From an uncultured bacterium (GTDB lineage Bacteria > Myxococcota_A > UBA796 > CAJQPC01): 44,450 nucleotides of DNA. The translations under genes were made by a program, and so were the position numbers. This document shows positions 27,642-35,582 of this stretch, in pieces (the stretch's first letter is position 1; each line of letters starts with the position of its first letter). Where the stretch lies: NCBI GenBank assembly GCA_905480105.1, contig CAJQPC010000083.1, positions 1 to 44,450 on the forward strand, written 5' to 3'. Below the pieces are notes generated by a model, which searched no databases, was not told the DNA's origin, and saw only the letters and a program-made list of their open reading frames with translations.

Positions 27642-28280
27642 ATGAAGCGCGCCCGTGCCGCCCAAGACAAGGAAAAGCGTCGCCGAGACTTCTTGGTGGT
27701 GGCCGCCGGTCTCTTTGACGCTGGGGATTACTCCAGCGTGACGATGTCCCAGATTGCAGCCAAAACTGGCCTGTCAAAAGGGACCGTCTACCTGTACTTC
27801 AGGAGCAAGGAGGAACTCTTCTTGCAGCTGCTTGTCGACCAATTGGAGGAGTGGTTCAGCCTGCTGACTCAGATTCTGCCCTTGATGCGGGGGCAGCCCC
27901 TTCCGGTGTTTGCCAAGGGCTTTGTGGCCACGCTGCGGGACCGACCTCAGCTGACCCGTTTACTGGCCCTGATGCACTTGGTTTTAGAGACGCATCTGGA
28001 TGCCGAGTCGGCCAAGGTCTTTAAGCTGCGTTTGCAGGAGATGATGCTGCCCGCCGGCGCCCAACTCGAGGCGGTCTTGGACTTGCCCCAGGGTCAGGGC
28101 ATGCGTCTGCTTCTTCATGCCCATGCCCTGACGGTGGGCCTGCACCAGATGACCAGCACCTCGCCCATCGTGCAGGAAGTGGTCCAGTCTTGCCCGGAGC
28201 TCCATCCCCTGCGCTTGGACTTTTACCAGGAGCTTGAGCGCGCGGTCGAAGTTCTGATTCGCGGCCACGCAGGATCCTGA
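27642..28280 (+). CDS. TetR/AcrR family transcriptional regulator
   Basis: This 212-residue repressor-type regulator has the usual N-terminal helix-turn-helix: FLVVAAGLFDAGDYSSVTMSQIAAKTGLSKGTVYLYFRSKEELFLQLL. The three parts are the lead helix, the recognition helix (GLSKGTVYLYF) and the linker to the ligand domain. The helical C-terminal domain, which binds an unknown small molecule, is about 140 residues. I chose ATG 27642; GTG 27597 would add an odd 15-residue extension. The TGA is directly followed by the ATG of the methyltransferase gene, so both are probably on one transcript. The target genes cannot be told. Confidence 0.9.
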   Translation: MKRARAAQDKEKRRRDFLVVAAGLFDAGDYSSVTMSQIAAKTGLSKGTVYLYFRSKEELFLQLLVDQLEEWFSLLTQILPLMRGQPLPVFAKGFVATLRDRPQLTRLLALMHLVLETHLDAESAKVFKLRLQEMMLPAGAQLEAVLDLPQGQGMRLLLHAHALTVGLHQMTSTSPIVQEVVQSCPELHPLRLDFYQELERAVEVLIRGHAGS

Positions 28281-29450
28281 ATGTCTATTTATGCGGTGTG
28301 CACTCCGGGCTTGGAGCCCGCTTTGGCCGAGGAGCTCGAGGAGCTGCTGGACCGCCCTGTTCACGTTCGCGCTGGTGGCGTGGAGGTCGAGGGGGATCTG
28401 GTCGACGCCGCGGGGCTTTGTCTGTGGTCCAGGTGTGCGGCTAAAATTCTGGTTGTACTTGGAGAAGTTCACGCGGCCTCCCTGCAGCAGCTAGAGCAGG
28501 AGGTGCGCAAACTAGACTGGAGTGATGTGCTGCACCCAGGACAGAAGGTGGTGGTAAAAGTGGCCGGACGGGGTCGCATCAAGCACCACGACGCAGTGGC
28601 CAAGAAGGTGGGCTTTGCGCTTGGAGACAGTCTGCGTGCTAGCGCACAGCCCGTGGGACCCGGCAGGGGCAAGCGTGGCGCCAAGAGGGGGTCTGCTGCA
28701 CCCAAACATCGCGGACAGCTCCGGAGACCTCGCACGAACCACCCGCCCATAACCCTGCAAGTTCGCCTAGATGAGCGGGTCGCCCGGCTCTCTTTGGACG
28801 CGGGGGGATTGCTGCACAAGCGTGGCTATCGACAGGCCACCGCCAAGGCGCCCATTCGGGAAAACTTAGCGGCGTGCATCCTTCGCATGGCGGGTTGGCG
28901 GCCTGGAGTACCCCTTGTGGACCCGATGTGCGGTGCTGGGACCTTCTCCATCGAGGCGGCGATGAGGAGCAATGACATCGCGCCGAGCTTTGACCCACCG
29001 CCGGTCACCGGACTGCCGGGTTTCCCGGAGGGGGCTTGGGCCACCATGCTCAAGGAGGCCAAGCAGGCTCAGGGTATCGACACGGACATTCCCATCCTGA
29101 CCGCCGACCGAGATCCAGGCGCGTGCAAAGCCACCCAGGAGAACGCCGTGCGCGCCGGCGTACACATTGCGCCAGCCCGCAAGGACATCTCTGCAGCCTT
29201 TGAGAGAACGCTCGAAGGAGTGGGTCTGGTGGTGCTCAATCCTCCCTACGGCGTGCGTGTGGCCGACAACGTCAAGCTCGCGCCGCTGTACCACAAGATT
29301 GGCGGCGCTCTGCGGGCCCAGTTCCCCGGTTGGCGGGTCGTGATGGTCTGTCCTGACAAGGCACTGGCTGGGAGGGTGGCCAAGATGGAGGAGCTCGTGC
29401 GCTTTAAGAACGGTGGGATCTCTGTGGGGGTTTTCGTCGGGGAACTCTGA
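28281..29450 (+). CDS. THUMP-domain RNA guanine-N2 methyltransferase (RlmL/TrmN-like)
   Basis: This 389-residue protein is an RNA methyltransferase. The N-terminal part (YAVCTPGLEPALAEELEELL) is the ferredoxin-like/THUMP domain that grips RNA. A basic linker around residues 130-160 (GKRGAKRGSAAPKHRGQ) follows. The C-terminal part is the UPF0020 methyltransferase: KAPIRENLAACIL, the SAM loop DPMCGAGTFSIEAA at about 214, and the catalytic NPPYG at about 320. The family methylates guanine-N2 in 23S rRNA or tRNA; I cannot say which. It lacks the second methyltransferase of E. coli RlmKL. AGGA precedes the ATG, which directly follows the TGA of the TetR gene. Confidence 0.87.
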   Translation: MSIYAVCTPGLEPALAEELEELLDRPVHVRAGGVEVEGDLVDAAGLCLWSRCAAKILVVLGEVHAASLQQLEQEVRKLDWSDVLHPGQKVVVKVAGRGRIKHHDAVAKKVGFALGDSLRASAQPVGPGRGKRGAKRGSAAPKHRGQLRRPRTNHPPITLQVRLDERVARLSLDAGGLLHKRGYRQATAKAPIRENLAACILRMAGWRPGVPLVDPMCGAGTFSIEAAMRSNDIAPSFDPPPVTGLPGFPEGAWATMLKEAKQAQGIDTDIPILTADRDPGACKATQENAVRAGVHIAPARKDISAAFERTLEGVGLVVLNPPYGVRVADNVKLAPLYHKIGGALRAQFPGWRVVMVCPDKALAGRVAKMEELVRFKNGGISVGVFVGEL

Positions 29451-29481
29451 GGGGGCTAAGGTGGCCAAGACGGAGGAAACC

Positions 29482-30243
29482 ATGCAGGATTGGTCTAAGC
29501 GATGCGCGCTGGTCACAGGCGCCAGCCGGGGTATTGGGGAAGCCATCGCGACCCGACTCTCTCAAGCCGGGGCCCAGGTCATCCTGGTCTCCCGCAAGCA
29601 GGAAGGACTCGATCAAGCCGCTGACCGCATCGCCGCGATCTCGGGCACACGGCCGCTGGTACAGCCTTGTCATACGGGCCGCCCCCAGGCCATCGGCGCC
29701 CTGTTCGATGCTCTGGACGCTCAGGGAATTCGAGTGGATGCGCTGGTCAATAATGCGGCGACAAATCCATACTTTGGTCCGATGATGGGCTTGGAGTGGG
29801 CCGCCTTTGACAAGACCTTTGATGTGAACGTAAAAGGAAGCTTTGAGATGTGCCGCCAGGTGGCCAAGCGCTTGATTGCCGCTGAGCAGGGAGGCAGCAT
29901 AGTGAACGTGGCCAGCATCTACGGGATGATGGGGGCGCCCTTCCAGGGAACGTACGCCATGACCAAGGCTGCGCTGATCTCCCTGACGCAGACGCTGGCC
30001 CATGAATGGGGGAGCGCGGGCATTCGGGTCAACGCCATCGCGCCAGGCCTGGTCGACACCCAGTTCGCGGCAGCCATTGTCAGCAATCCCGCCTTTGCCA
30101 AAGTCTTCTCTGAGCGAAGCGCCGTGAACCGGCACGGACAGCCCCAGGAGATCGCGGGGCTGGTGCTCTACCTGCTCTCCGGCGATGCGGGATTTATGAC
30201 TGGCGCCACCGTGCCCATCGACGGTGGCTACCTGTCCGGCTGA
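29482..30243 (+). CDS. Short-chain dehydrogenase/reductase (SDR)
   Basis: This 253-residue protein is a classical SDR with NAD(P)H-binding Rossmann fold: TGASRGIG at residues 12-19, NNAA in the middle, and the catalytic set Ser (NVASIYG), Tyr and Lys (YAMTKAAL), then IRVNAIAPGLVDT and GATVPIDGGY. Arg at VILVSRK favours NADPH. It reduces or oxidises an unknown alcohol/ketone; its sequence is close to the 3-oxoacyl reductase and gluconate-5-dehydrogenase type. GGAGG lies seven bases before ATG 29482, so I prefer it to GTG 29461. It follows the methyltransferase gene by 31 bases. It is convergent with the multiheme gene with four bases between. Confidence 0.9.
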   Translation: MQDWSKRCALVTGASRGIGEAIATRLSQAGAQVILVSRKQEGLDQAADRIAAISGTRPLVQPCHTGRPQAIGALFDALDAQGIRVDALVNNAATNPYFGPMMGLEWAAFDKTFDVNVKGSFEMCRQVAKRLIAAEQGGSIVNVASIYGMMGAPFQGTYAMTKAALISLTQTLAHEWGSAGIRVNAIAPGLVDTQFAAAIVSNPAFAKVFSERSAVNRHGQPQEIAGLVLYLLSGDAGFMTGATVPIDGGYLSG

Positions 30244-30247
30244 TGGC

Positions 30248-32353
30248 CTACCAGGATTGCTCGGTTTCCAGGATCGGGTGATCCTGGGCCTGCCAGCCAT
30301 AGGTGTTGGCCAGCTCCCACGGGTGGGGTCGGTAGAGCAGGGTGGCCTGCAGTTTGGGGTCGGTACAGCTCTCGGGGAGCACGAAGCTGTGCTGGGAGAC
30401 CTGGAAGCTGCCCGGCGCGACGCGGTTGTCGGACTGTATGGACACCGCCCTGTGGTGAGGGACCATGGTGTCGCCGGCGCTGTCCACTAGCACCTTGGCG
30501 AAGTGCTGGCCGGGCAGTCCAGCCAAGGCTTGGATCTCTGAGCTGCTTGGGTCCCAGGCGGGACTCAGGACCAGTTGGTCGCCAGCCTTCAGCTGCTGGG
30601 GATCCAGATCGATGCGTCCCTGATCGTTTGGCGTGATCGTCCAGATCCCCACTGGCTCTTCCAGGGCCAGGCCCTTGTCTGTGGGGCTCAGGCTCTCTTG
30701 AGAAAAGTGGCCCAGACCGGCGTAGTCCTGAAAGCCAGAGAAGCGTACCGCGCGCAGCTCCAGGACCTGCCCAGCCAGAACGGATGCCTCGGGCCAGACA
30801 ATATGATCGGTTTCCAAGGTGATTTCTTGGCCGCTTTCTCCGCTAAGCCAAGCCCCCGTTTCGACGGGAAGCGTGGGTCCCGCACTGGCTTGTAGGGTGC
30901 CGCAGCTGCTCTGGGCCTCCAGCACGAGAATCAAGGCCCGCATGGGCTCGCCCGTCGGAATGGCGTGGCCGGCACCCATGTTGGAGACGCCAATCTGGGC
31001 GTGTAGGATTTGGCCGTCTTGCTCCAGATTTAGCTCTACATGTAGGGCGCCCGAGATCAGCGGGCGCTCGCCGCTCAAGGGGCCTTGAAAGCTGTGGCGG
31101 CGCACGTCTTCGGGGGGCCGGGAGAAGCCGAAGGTGATGGAGGAGTTGGCGGCTGTGGAGCGGTCCACAGCGTTGTTAGCGTTCACATCGGCGGGCATGT
31201 GACAGTGCTGACAGGGCACATCCTGGTCCGCGTATGGTCCATCGGACCACTCCGAGAAGGTGCTGTGGATCGGCAATCCATCGGGCCAGCGGCTATCCAG
31301 AGACTCCCCGGGGAGCAGGGCTGACTGCTCTTGCTCGTGGCATCCGGCACAGAAAAGCGCTTCGTTGAACTGGGGCACCACGCTGCCCCCCATGACGACG
31401 TTGGGCACGTCGAGCAGTGGCCCGAAGTACACCGGGGCCCAGTCAAAAACACCCTTCCCAAGTTCACTGGGCCGCTGGATTTTCAAGCGTCCGGCCACCC
31501 CTGGAGGCTGCTCCAGATCCACTTCTGAGACCTTGTGGCACACATCGCAGTGAACGCCCAGCTCGTAGCCCATGCCCTGGGCGTCGTGGAGGTTGCGGCC
31601 ACCGAGCTCCCCCTCGATGCCCGGTGCATGGCAGTCCGCGCAGGCTCCAAAGTCTCCTGGGGCGTCGGCGGGGGCTAAGTCCGGGTCGTCGCACCTGGCT
31701 GCGCCGCAGTCGTTCAGGTCGTTGAGCACTCCTGGGGCGACATAGCAGCGCTCAGCGGCGTCCTGGGGATGGCCAGGCAGGTGGCCCAGGCCCCAGGTGC
31801 CACCGATCTCTTGGCAGGCCTGTTGGGTGTCCCAGGCCTCTGCTGCGCCTGCATACAGGGCCTGGAGCTTGGGGTTCTGAGCTGCTTCGGCGTGCTTAGA
31901 ACTCAGGAAGTCGGCCACAAATCGGGTGTGGCAGTGGCTGCAGCTCTCGTCCGCGCTGTCCTGGCCGTCGCCGGGGGCTTGATAGCTATAGTCCACGTTG
32001 TCCGGTGCCAAGACCGCGTTGAGAGTGAGGCTGACTGGGGTCCCTTCCTCAAAGTAGTCCACCCCAATGGCCCGGTAGCCCTGCTTGCCGGCGACGATGA
32101 CCGGCGTGCCTTGGGCGGGCTCCTCGTACCAGAGGGAGAACTGTCCATCGTCATCGCTCTCCACACGCGTCTCTGGAAGACCACCCATCAGGACGGAGGC
32201 TTGGGGGAGGGGGGAGCCATCTTGGTCCAGCACCGTGCCCTGGACTTCGAAGCTTTGGAGCGCGGGCAGCCCAGGGTCCGCCGTCTCGATCACAAGGACG
32301 GACTGTCCGGTGTCTACCGCTCCCTGGGTGCACGCCAGAAAGAAGCAGATCAC
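30248..32353 (-). CDS. Pentaheme c-type cytochrome lipoprotein
   Basis: This 701-residue product starts MICFFLACTQG, a short lipoprotein signal (lipobox FLAC). A carboxypeptidase-regulatory-like beta domain follows (VQGTVLDQDGSPLPQASVL, residues about 35-115). The middle has five CXXCH heme-binding sites: CSHCH, CADCH, CDVCH, CAGCH and CQHCH, with intervening Cys pairs. The C-terminal third has no heme sites and looks beta-rich. The cluster fits cytochrome c554/c3-type folds, but I do not recognise the exact family. It is expected outside the cytoplasm as an electron carrier or reductase. Its ATG overlaps the TGA of the diheme gene (ATGA), making it the third gene of a coupled operon with the selenoprotein. 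Confidence 0.87.
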   Translation of the reverse strand: MICFFLACTQGAVDTGQSVLVIETADPGLPALQSFEVQGTVLDQDGSPLPQASVLMGGLPETRVESDDDGQFSLWYEEPAQGTPVIVAGKQGYRAIGVDYFEEGTPVSLTLNAVLAPDNVDYSYQAPGDGQDSADESCSHCHTRFVADFLSSKHAEAAQNPKLQALYAGAAEAWDTQQACQEIGGTWGLGHLPGHPQDAAERCYVAPGVLNDLNDCGAARCDDPDLAPADAPGDFGACADCHAPGIEGELGGRNLHDAQGMGYELGVHCDVCHKVSEVDLEQPPGVAGRLKIQRPSELGKGVFDWAPVYFGPLLDVPNVVMGGSVVPQFNEALFCAGCHEQEQSALLPGESLDSRWPDGLPIHSTFSEWSDGPYADQDVPCQHCHMPADVNANNAVDRSTAANSSITFGFSRPPEDVRRHSFQGPLSGERPLISGALHVELNLEQDGQILHAQIGVSNMGAGHAIPTGEPMRALILVLEAQSSCGTLQASAGPTLPVETGAWLSGESGQEITLETDHIVWPEASVLAGQVLELRAVRFSGFQDYAGLGHFSQESLSPTDKGLALEEPVGIWTITPNDQGRIDLDPQQLKAGDQLVLSPAWDPSSSEIQALAGLPGQHFAKVLVDSAGDTMVPHHRAVSIQSDNRVAPGSFQVSQHSFVLPESCTDPKLQATLLYRPHPWELANTYGWQAQDHPILETEQSW

Positions 32354-33414
32354 AGGGACTCGATCCAGGTACGGACAGCAGCAGTGCCTTCTTCGTCGAC
32401 TTGGTGGGTGCCGATGGGAGGCATTTGTGCGCTGTTTCCGCGGGTCTCCATGCGGCGCAGCACCGCGCTGCCGTGAGGGTCTCCGGACAGGATGCGATGC
32501 CGGACGCTGGGGGTGGCAAAGAGCTGGGTGGGCTGGTCCACTGCGGTGGCAAAGACACCGGCTTGTTCCAGTGGATGACCCCAGACCAGGCTTAGGTCCA
32601 GGTCGGACTGGGGCAGGCCATCCCTGCTAGGGTTGTGGCAGCTGCCGCAGTTGGTATGCAGCACGCCGAGTGCCTGGACGGTGGTGTCCGGGCCGGTCAG
32701 AGGGTCACTCTCCAGAGGTTCCGAGAGACGCGAGGCCAGGGCGTTCAAGTCGGTCTCCGTGTCTGAATGATCCAGCTGAATCGCCGTAAAACCCAGGCTG
32801 CGGGATGGACGCCCACCACCCTTGGATGCGGGTCCATGACATTCCTGGCACTCGGCCCTGGACGGAATATTATGGGTGGTGCCCAGAGCTTGGTTCTGTC
32901 CTTCGATACCCACCTTTCGGGCTTGGGTGCCGTCCTGGTCCCACAGGTAGCTGGCATAGGCCCAGTCCTGGGGGCGGGGACCCAAACGCTCCATTAGACG
33001 GGTCTCTACTCTCTGGCCATCGACCGAGAACTCCTTCCACAAGCGGGTGCCGACGGGCAGCTCCCAGTTGTCCGCATCGCTGCTGTCGATAGGGCTGCAC
33101 TCGGGGATGTAGACCCAGCGGACTTTGTCTGCGCCGTCGGACCACAGGGACCAGCGCGGGGTGAACGCGATGAGTGCTTGGTGGATGTCGCCCTGGTCGG
33201 TATACAGGCCTGTCTCGGAGAGCAGCTCCGGCAGTGCATCCTCGCGGATGGGCAGAGGGGTCTCGTAGTCGGTGGGCATCTCGGGCATGACGTGGACCGG
33301 GAAGGTGTCCACGCAGGGCACCTCCTCCTCCACCTGTTCATCAGGTAGACGAGGAGAGTCCTGGGAGTCCGTGTTGGCACAGGCCAACACCCAGCCGAGT
33401 GACCAGGGCAGCAT
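32350..33414 (-). CDS. Diheme c-type cytochrome lipoprotein (SO2930-like)
   Basis: This 354-residue product begins MLPWSLGWVLACANTDSQD, with lipobox VLAC. Two CXXCH sites are present: CQECH near residue 190 and CGSCH near 260. The first part has FTPRWSLWSDGADKVRWVYIP and LPVGTRLWKEFSVDGQRVETRL, and the end shows ILSGDPHGSAVLRRM and AQMPPIGT. This arrangement resembles the SO2930 family of diheme proteins, whose function is unknown; MPP near the C-terminus fits a c-type fold in which Met ligates heme. It overlaps by one base with the upstream selenoprotein gene (TGATG) and by four with the downstream multiheme gene. The three form one operon. Confidence 0.85.
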   Translation of the reverse strand: MLPWSLGWVLACANTDSQDSPRLPDEQVEEEVPCVDTFPVHVMPEMPTDYETPLPIREDALPELLSETGLYTDQGDIHQALIAFTPRWSLWSDGADKVRWVYIPECSPIDSSDADNWELPVGTRLWKEFSVDGQRVETRLMERLGPRPQDWAYASYLWDQDGTQARKVGIEGQNQALGTTHNIPSRAECQECHGPASKGGGRPSRSLGFTAIQLDHSDTETDLNALASRLSEPLESDPLTGPDTTVQALGVLHTNCGSCHNPSRDGLPQSDLDLSLVWGHPLEQAGVFATAVDQPTQLFATPSVRHRILSGDPHGSAVLRRMETRGNSAQMPPIGTHQVDEEGTAAVRTWIESL

Positions 33415-34145
33415 CAGAGACCAGCGTGGTCCTTGATATCGTCCATGGCCACTTGGTAGCCGCCATGACCAGAATCACAGCTGATGATGCTCATGTCTGG
33501 AGCGATGGCGCATATCTCAGGGTGAACGCGACCACTCATCGGGGTGCGATCGGGTAGAAGGCCCTCTCCGTCAGCCAGGATGGGAAAGTCCGGCTCGCCG
33601 ATGGTCTGGTGGTAGCTCACAATGTCGTTGTAGTTGGCTGGGCCGCCGCTGGTTCCTTCGTACAACGTGAAGATGAAGGAAAAGGGCAGACCGGTTTCAG
33701 CGATGAAGGCGTCTTGTTCGTCTTGGAGGCCGCCGGCCTCCACAGTGCAACCGCTTCACCAAGCCGCTGTGCGGTACAGAATATGGTACTCGCCGTGGAA
33801 ATCCCACAGGTCCACCAGGTCTTCGCAAATATCGACCATTTGGGCGTTTGCGACCACATCACCGATCTCAGCGCCGTCGGAGACCAGGGTGCCTGGGTCC
33901 GATCGCTTCCAGCCGCAGTCGTAGCAAGCTTCTTCCGCGTTGAGTGGATCGCTCAGGCAGTCGATCTCCTCAGAGTCGGTGTAGCCGTCCTGGTCGCTGT
34001 CAGCGGCAGTGGGATCGGTGCCCAGATCCGCCTCGTCGCAGTCGTTCAGACCGTCTTGGTCTTGGTCGGCGTCGGCGTTGCAGGCTTGGACTTGGACGCT
34101 CTCGTCCTCGCAGCCTAAGCCCAGGGCAAGGGTAAGCAGAATCAT
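33414..34145 (-). CDS. Probable selenocysteine-containing TSP3-thioredoxin lipoprotein
   Basis: Read from ATG 34145, the 243-residue product starts MILLTLALGLGCEDE, a lipoprotein signal with Cys12. Two TSP3-like calcium repeats follow (ADQDQDGLNDCDE and DSDQDGYTDSEE), then a thioredoxin-like domain. An in-frame TGA at 33758-33756 (codon 130) would truncate it at HILYRTAAW, but the frame continues without shift as SGCTVEAGGLQDEQDAFI to a TGA at 33416-33414. With selenocysteine at 130 the active site is W-U-S-G-C, the exact Trp-Cys-x-x-Cys place of the thioredoxin family. The SECIS-like hairpin 13 bases after the TGA supports recoding. AAGGA precedes the ATG. Downstream genes encode two heme proteins with overlapping ends. 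Alternative: a nonsense mutation of a Cys codon (TGC or TGT to TGA). Confidence 0.8.
33724..33758 (-). promoter_or_regulatory. SECIS-like element at the in-frame TGA
   Basis: On the minus strand the TGA (33758-33756) is followed by 13 bases and then a perfect 8-base stem, TGGAGGCC and GGCCTCCA (33742-33735 and 33731-33724), with loop GGC. The loop begins 21 bases after the TGA and has G in its first two positions. This fits the bacterial SECIS rule that I recall (16-37 bases from UGA to the apical loop, G in the first two loop bases). SelB would bind it. Confidence 0.7.
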
Positions 34146-34394
34146 GTGAATTCCTTGGTTAACGACAGCGTACCTCGGCGCGAGGTGGCTGTTGTCAAAG
34201 AACTGGACCTTTGAATCGGATGGGCGGACCGCAAGGCGGACCGCTGCAGTCGTGGACCTTTCAGGAGATGGGAAGGTCCAGGTGCGATTGGGTAGAAGGG
34301 CTGGGACCACATCCTTGGTTCTTCCAACCCCGGTAGGCTCAACCGACCCGGTCTCCCAGGCAGGAATCGGCTTGGACCCTGGAGATTTAGAGAG

Positions 34395-34895
34395 TCACAG
34401 GCTGGGGTCCGTGGGTTCTGGAGCCAAGGCTTTGATGGCCTGGGCAAAGCCCTTCATGTCGCCTGTCAGACCTGTCTCGCTGGCGCCACAGTCGGACAGG
34501 GTACCGGAGAAGGCGATCAGGCTTCCTTGCTTCACTTTCACGGATTGGCTGGTGCCACCGGTGCACTCAGGTTCGGTGGAGGGTGGCAACAGGGCAAAGC
34601 CGGCGGCTTGATAGGCGGCGATTGCCTGGTCCAGGGTGGCTTGGCTACCCGGGGCGTGGGCCTCGGCGACCACATCCCCGTAGCTGTCGATCACGTAGTC
34701 TACGCTGTCCAGGCTCACGCGAATAGTGATGCTGCGGTGGTAAGGGGGCGGCACGGAGGCGTCCTGGAAGTGGTATTCCACGGAGCTTAGGGCTGCCGGC
34801 GTGGCCTGTTGGGTGGGAGGCGGCTCAGGGGTGGGTGCCAGGGGCGGGGTCGTCGTAGTGCCTGAGGCGCAGGCCAGGATCAGTGCGTGCAGCAA
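34395..34895 (-). CDS. Lipoprotein of unknown function
   Basis: The 166-residue product begins at TTG 34895, with GGGAG six bases ahead: MLHALILACASGTTTT, a short signal with lipobox ILAC. A Pro/Thr-rich linker follows. The domain (SVEYHFQDASVPPPYHRSITIRV, then VDYVIDSYGDVVAE) is a beta-rich fold with two Cys (ECTGG and DCGAS). I recognise no family. It lies 249 bases upstream of the selenoprotein operon; nothing else is seen in that gap. Confidence 0.65.
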   Translation of the reverse strand: MLHALILACASGTTTTPPLAPTPEPPPTQQATPAALSSVEYHFQDASVPPPYHRSITIRVSLDSVDYVIDSYGDVVAEAHAPGSQATLDQAIAAYQAAGFALLPPSTEPECTGGTSQSVKVKQGSLIAFSGTLSDCGASETGLTGDMKGFAQAIKALAPEPTDPSL

Positions 34896-34922
34896 GATGG
34901 CTCCCTTTGTCCCACTCTACTG

Positions 34923-35510
34923 CTACTCGGGAATGGTGGCCATCCCGGTGGCCAGCGTCCGGAGGTTGCTGACGCCTACTCCGCTCAGACTCAAGCGCAG
35001 CTGGGCCTGGTCTTGTTCGAAGCGAAAGATGCCCTCGGAGAGGGGCTCACCGAACTCTTGCTCCAGGGCTGCCCACTGGGCAGACTCCATGACCAGGTCT
35101 CGGGTGCTGGCATAGGACAACGCGGCGGTGGCTTGGTCCTCTTGGGTGATCAGCAGGTCGCTTCGGATCTCCACCAATCCGATGGTCTCGATCAGGGTGC
35201 GCTGGCTGATGACCAGGTGGTCCGGGCAGGCACTGGGGTCACCCTGGGTGGATTCTCGCGTGCGCCACACGGCGATAGGCGGGTCCATGGGGATGAAGGA
35301 CAGGAGGGCCCAGTCGGCACCCAAGTCTGGGGTCCACGTGGGCTGTAGGTCCTGAACAATGCCATACTCGGTCATGAGTGTGGCTGGGCTGGTGCCGGTG
35401 TAGCTGGCATCTTCGAAGGCCACGGGGGTGCTGGTCGCAGTCTCGCAGCTTGGCGTGGGGTCGTTGGGTGCCGACGCGAAGGGCTGGCAGGCGAGCAGTA
35501 GGAGCAGCAT
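34923..35510 (-). CDS. Lipoprotein of unknown function
   Basis: The 195-residue product starts MLLLLLACQPFASAPND, a short signal with lipobox LLAC. The mature protein has Cys in PSCETATS and ACPDH, and mostly alpha/beta text such as ADWALLSFIPMDPPIAVWR and QAQLRLSLSGVGVSNLRT. No motif is recognisable. It precedes the lipoprotein at 34395-34895 by 27 bases, in the same direction, and the pair probably forms one transcript; its ATG has no clear ribosome site. Confidence 0.65.
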   Translation of the reverse strand: MLLLLLACQPFASAPNDPTPSCETATSTPVAFEDASYTGTSPATLMTEYGIVQDLQPTWTPDLGADWALLSFIPMDPPIAVWRTRESTQGDPSACPDHLVISQRTLIETIGLVEIRSDLLITQEDQATAALSYASTRDLVMESAQWAALEQEFGEPLSEGIFRFEQDQAQLRLSLSGVGVSNLRTLATGMATIPE

Positions 35511-35540
35511 GAACCGCTGTGTACTGCACAGGTCACGCTC

Positions 35541-35582
35541 TGTCTACAGGGGGCACTGTCTACAGGGGGGCACTGTCTACAG
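35541..35582. repeat. Two and a half copies of a 16-17 base direct repeat
   Basis: The unit TGTCTACAGGGGGCAC occurs at 35541-35556, with one extra G at 35557-35573, and its first nine bases again at 35574-35582. The last copy contains the stop codon of the ferritin-like fusion gene. A slippage-type tandem duplication at a gene end. Confidence 0.8.

Noticed and set aside
33414..34145. General TGA reassignment to explain the in-frame TGA.
   Set aside because: TGA ends many intact genes in the window, so a site-specific recoding with a SECIS-like hairpin is the better reading.
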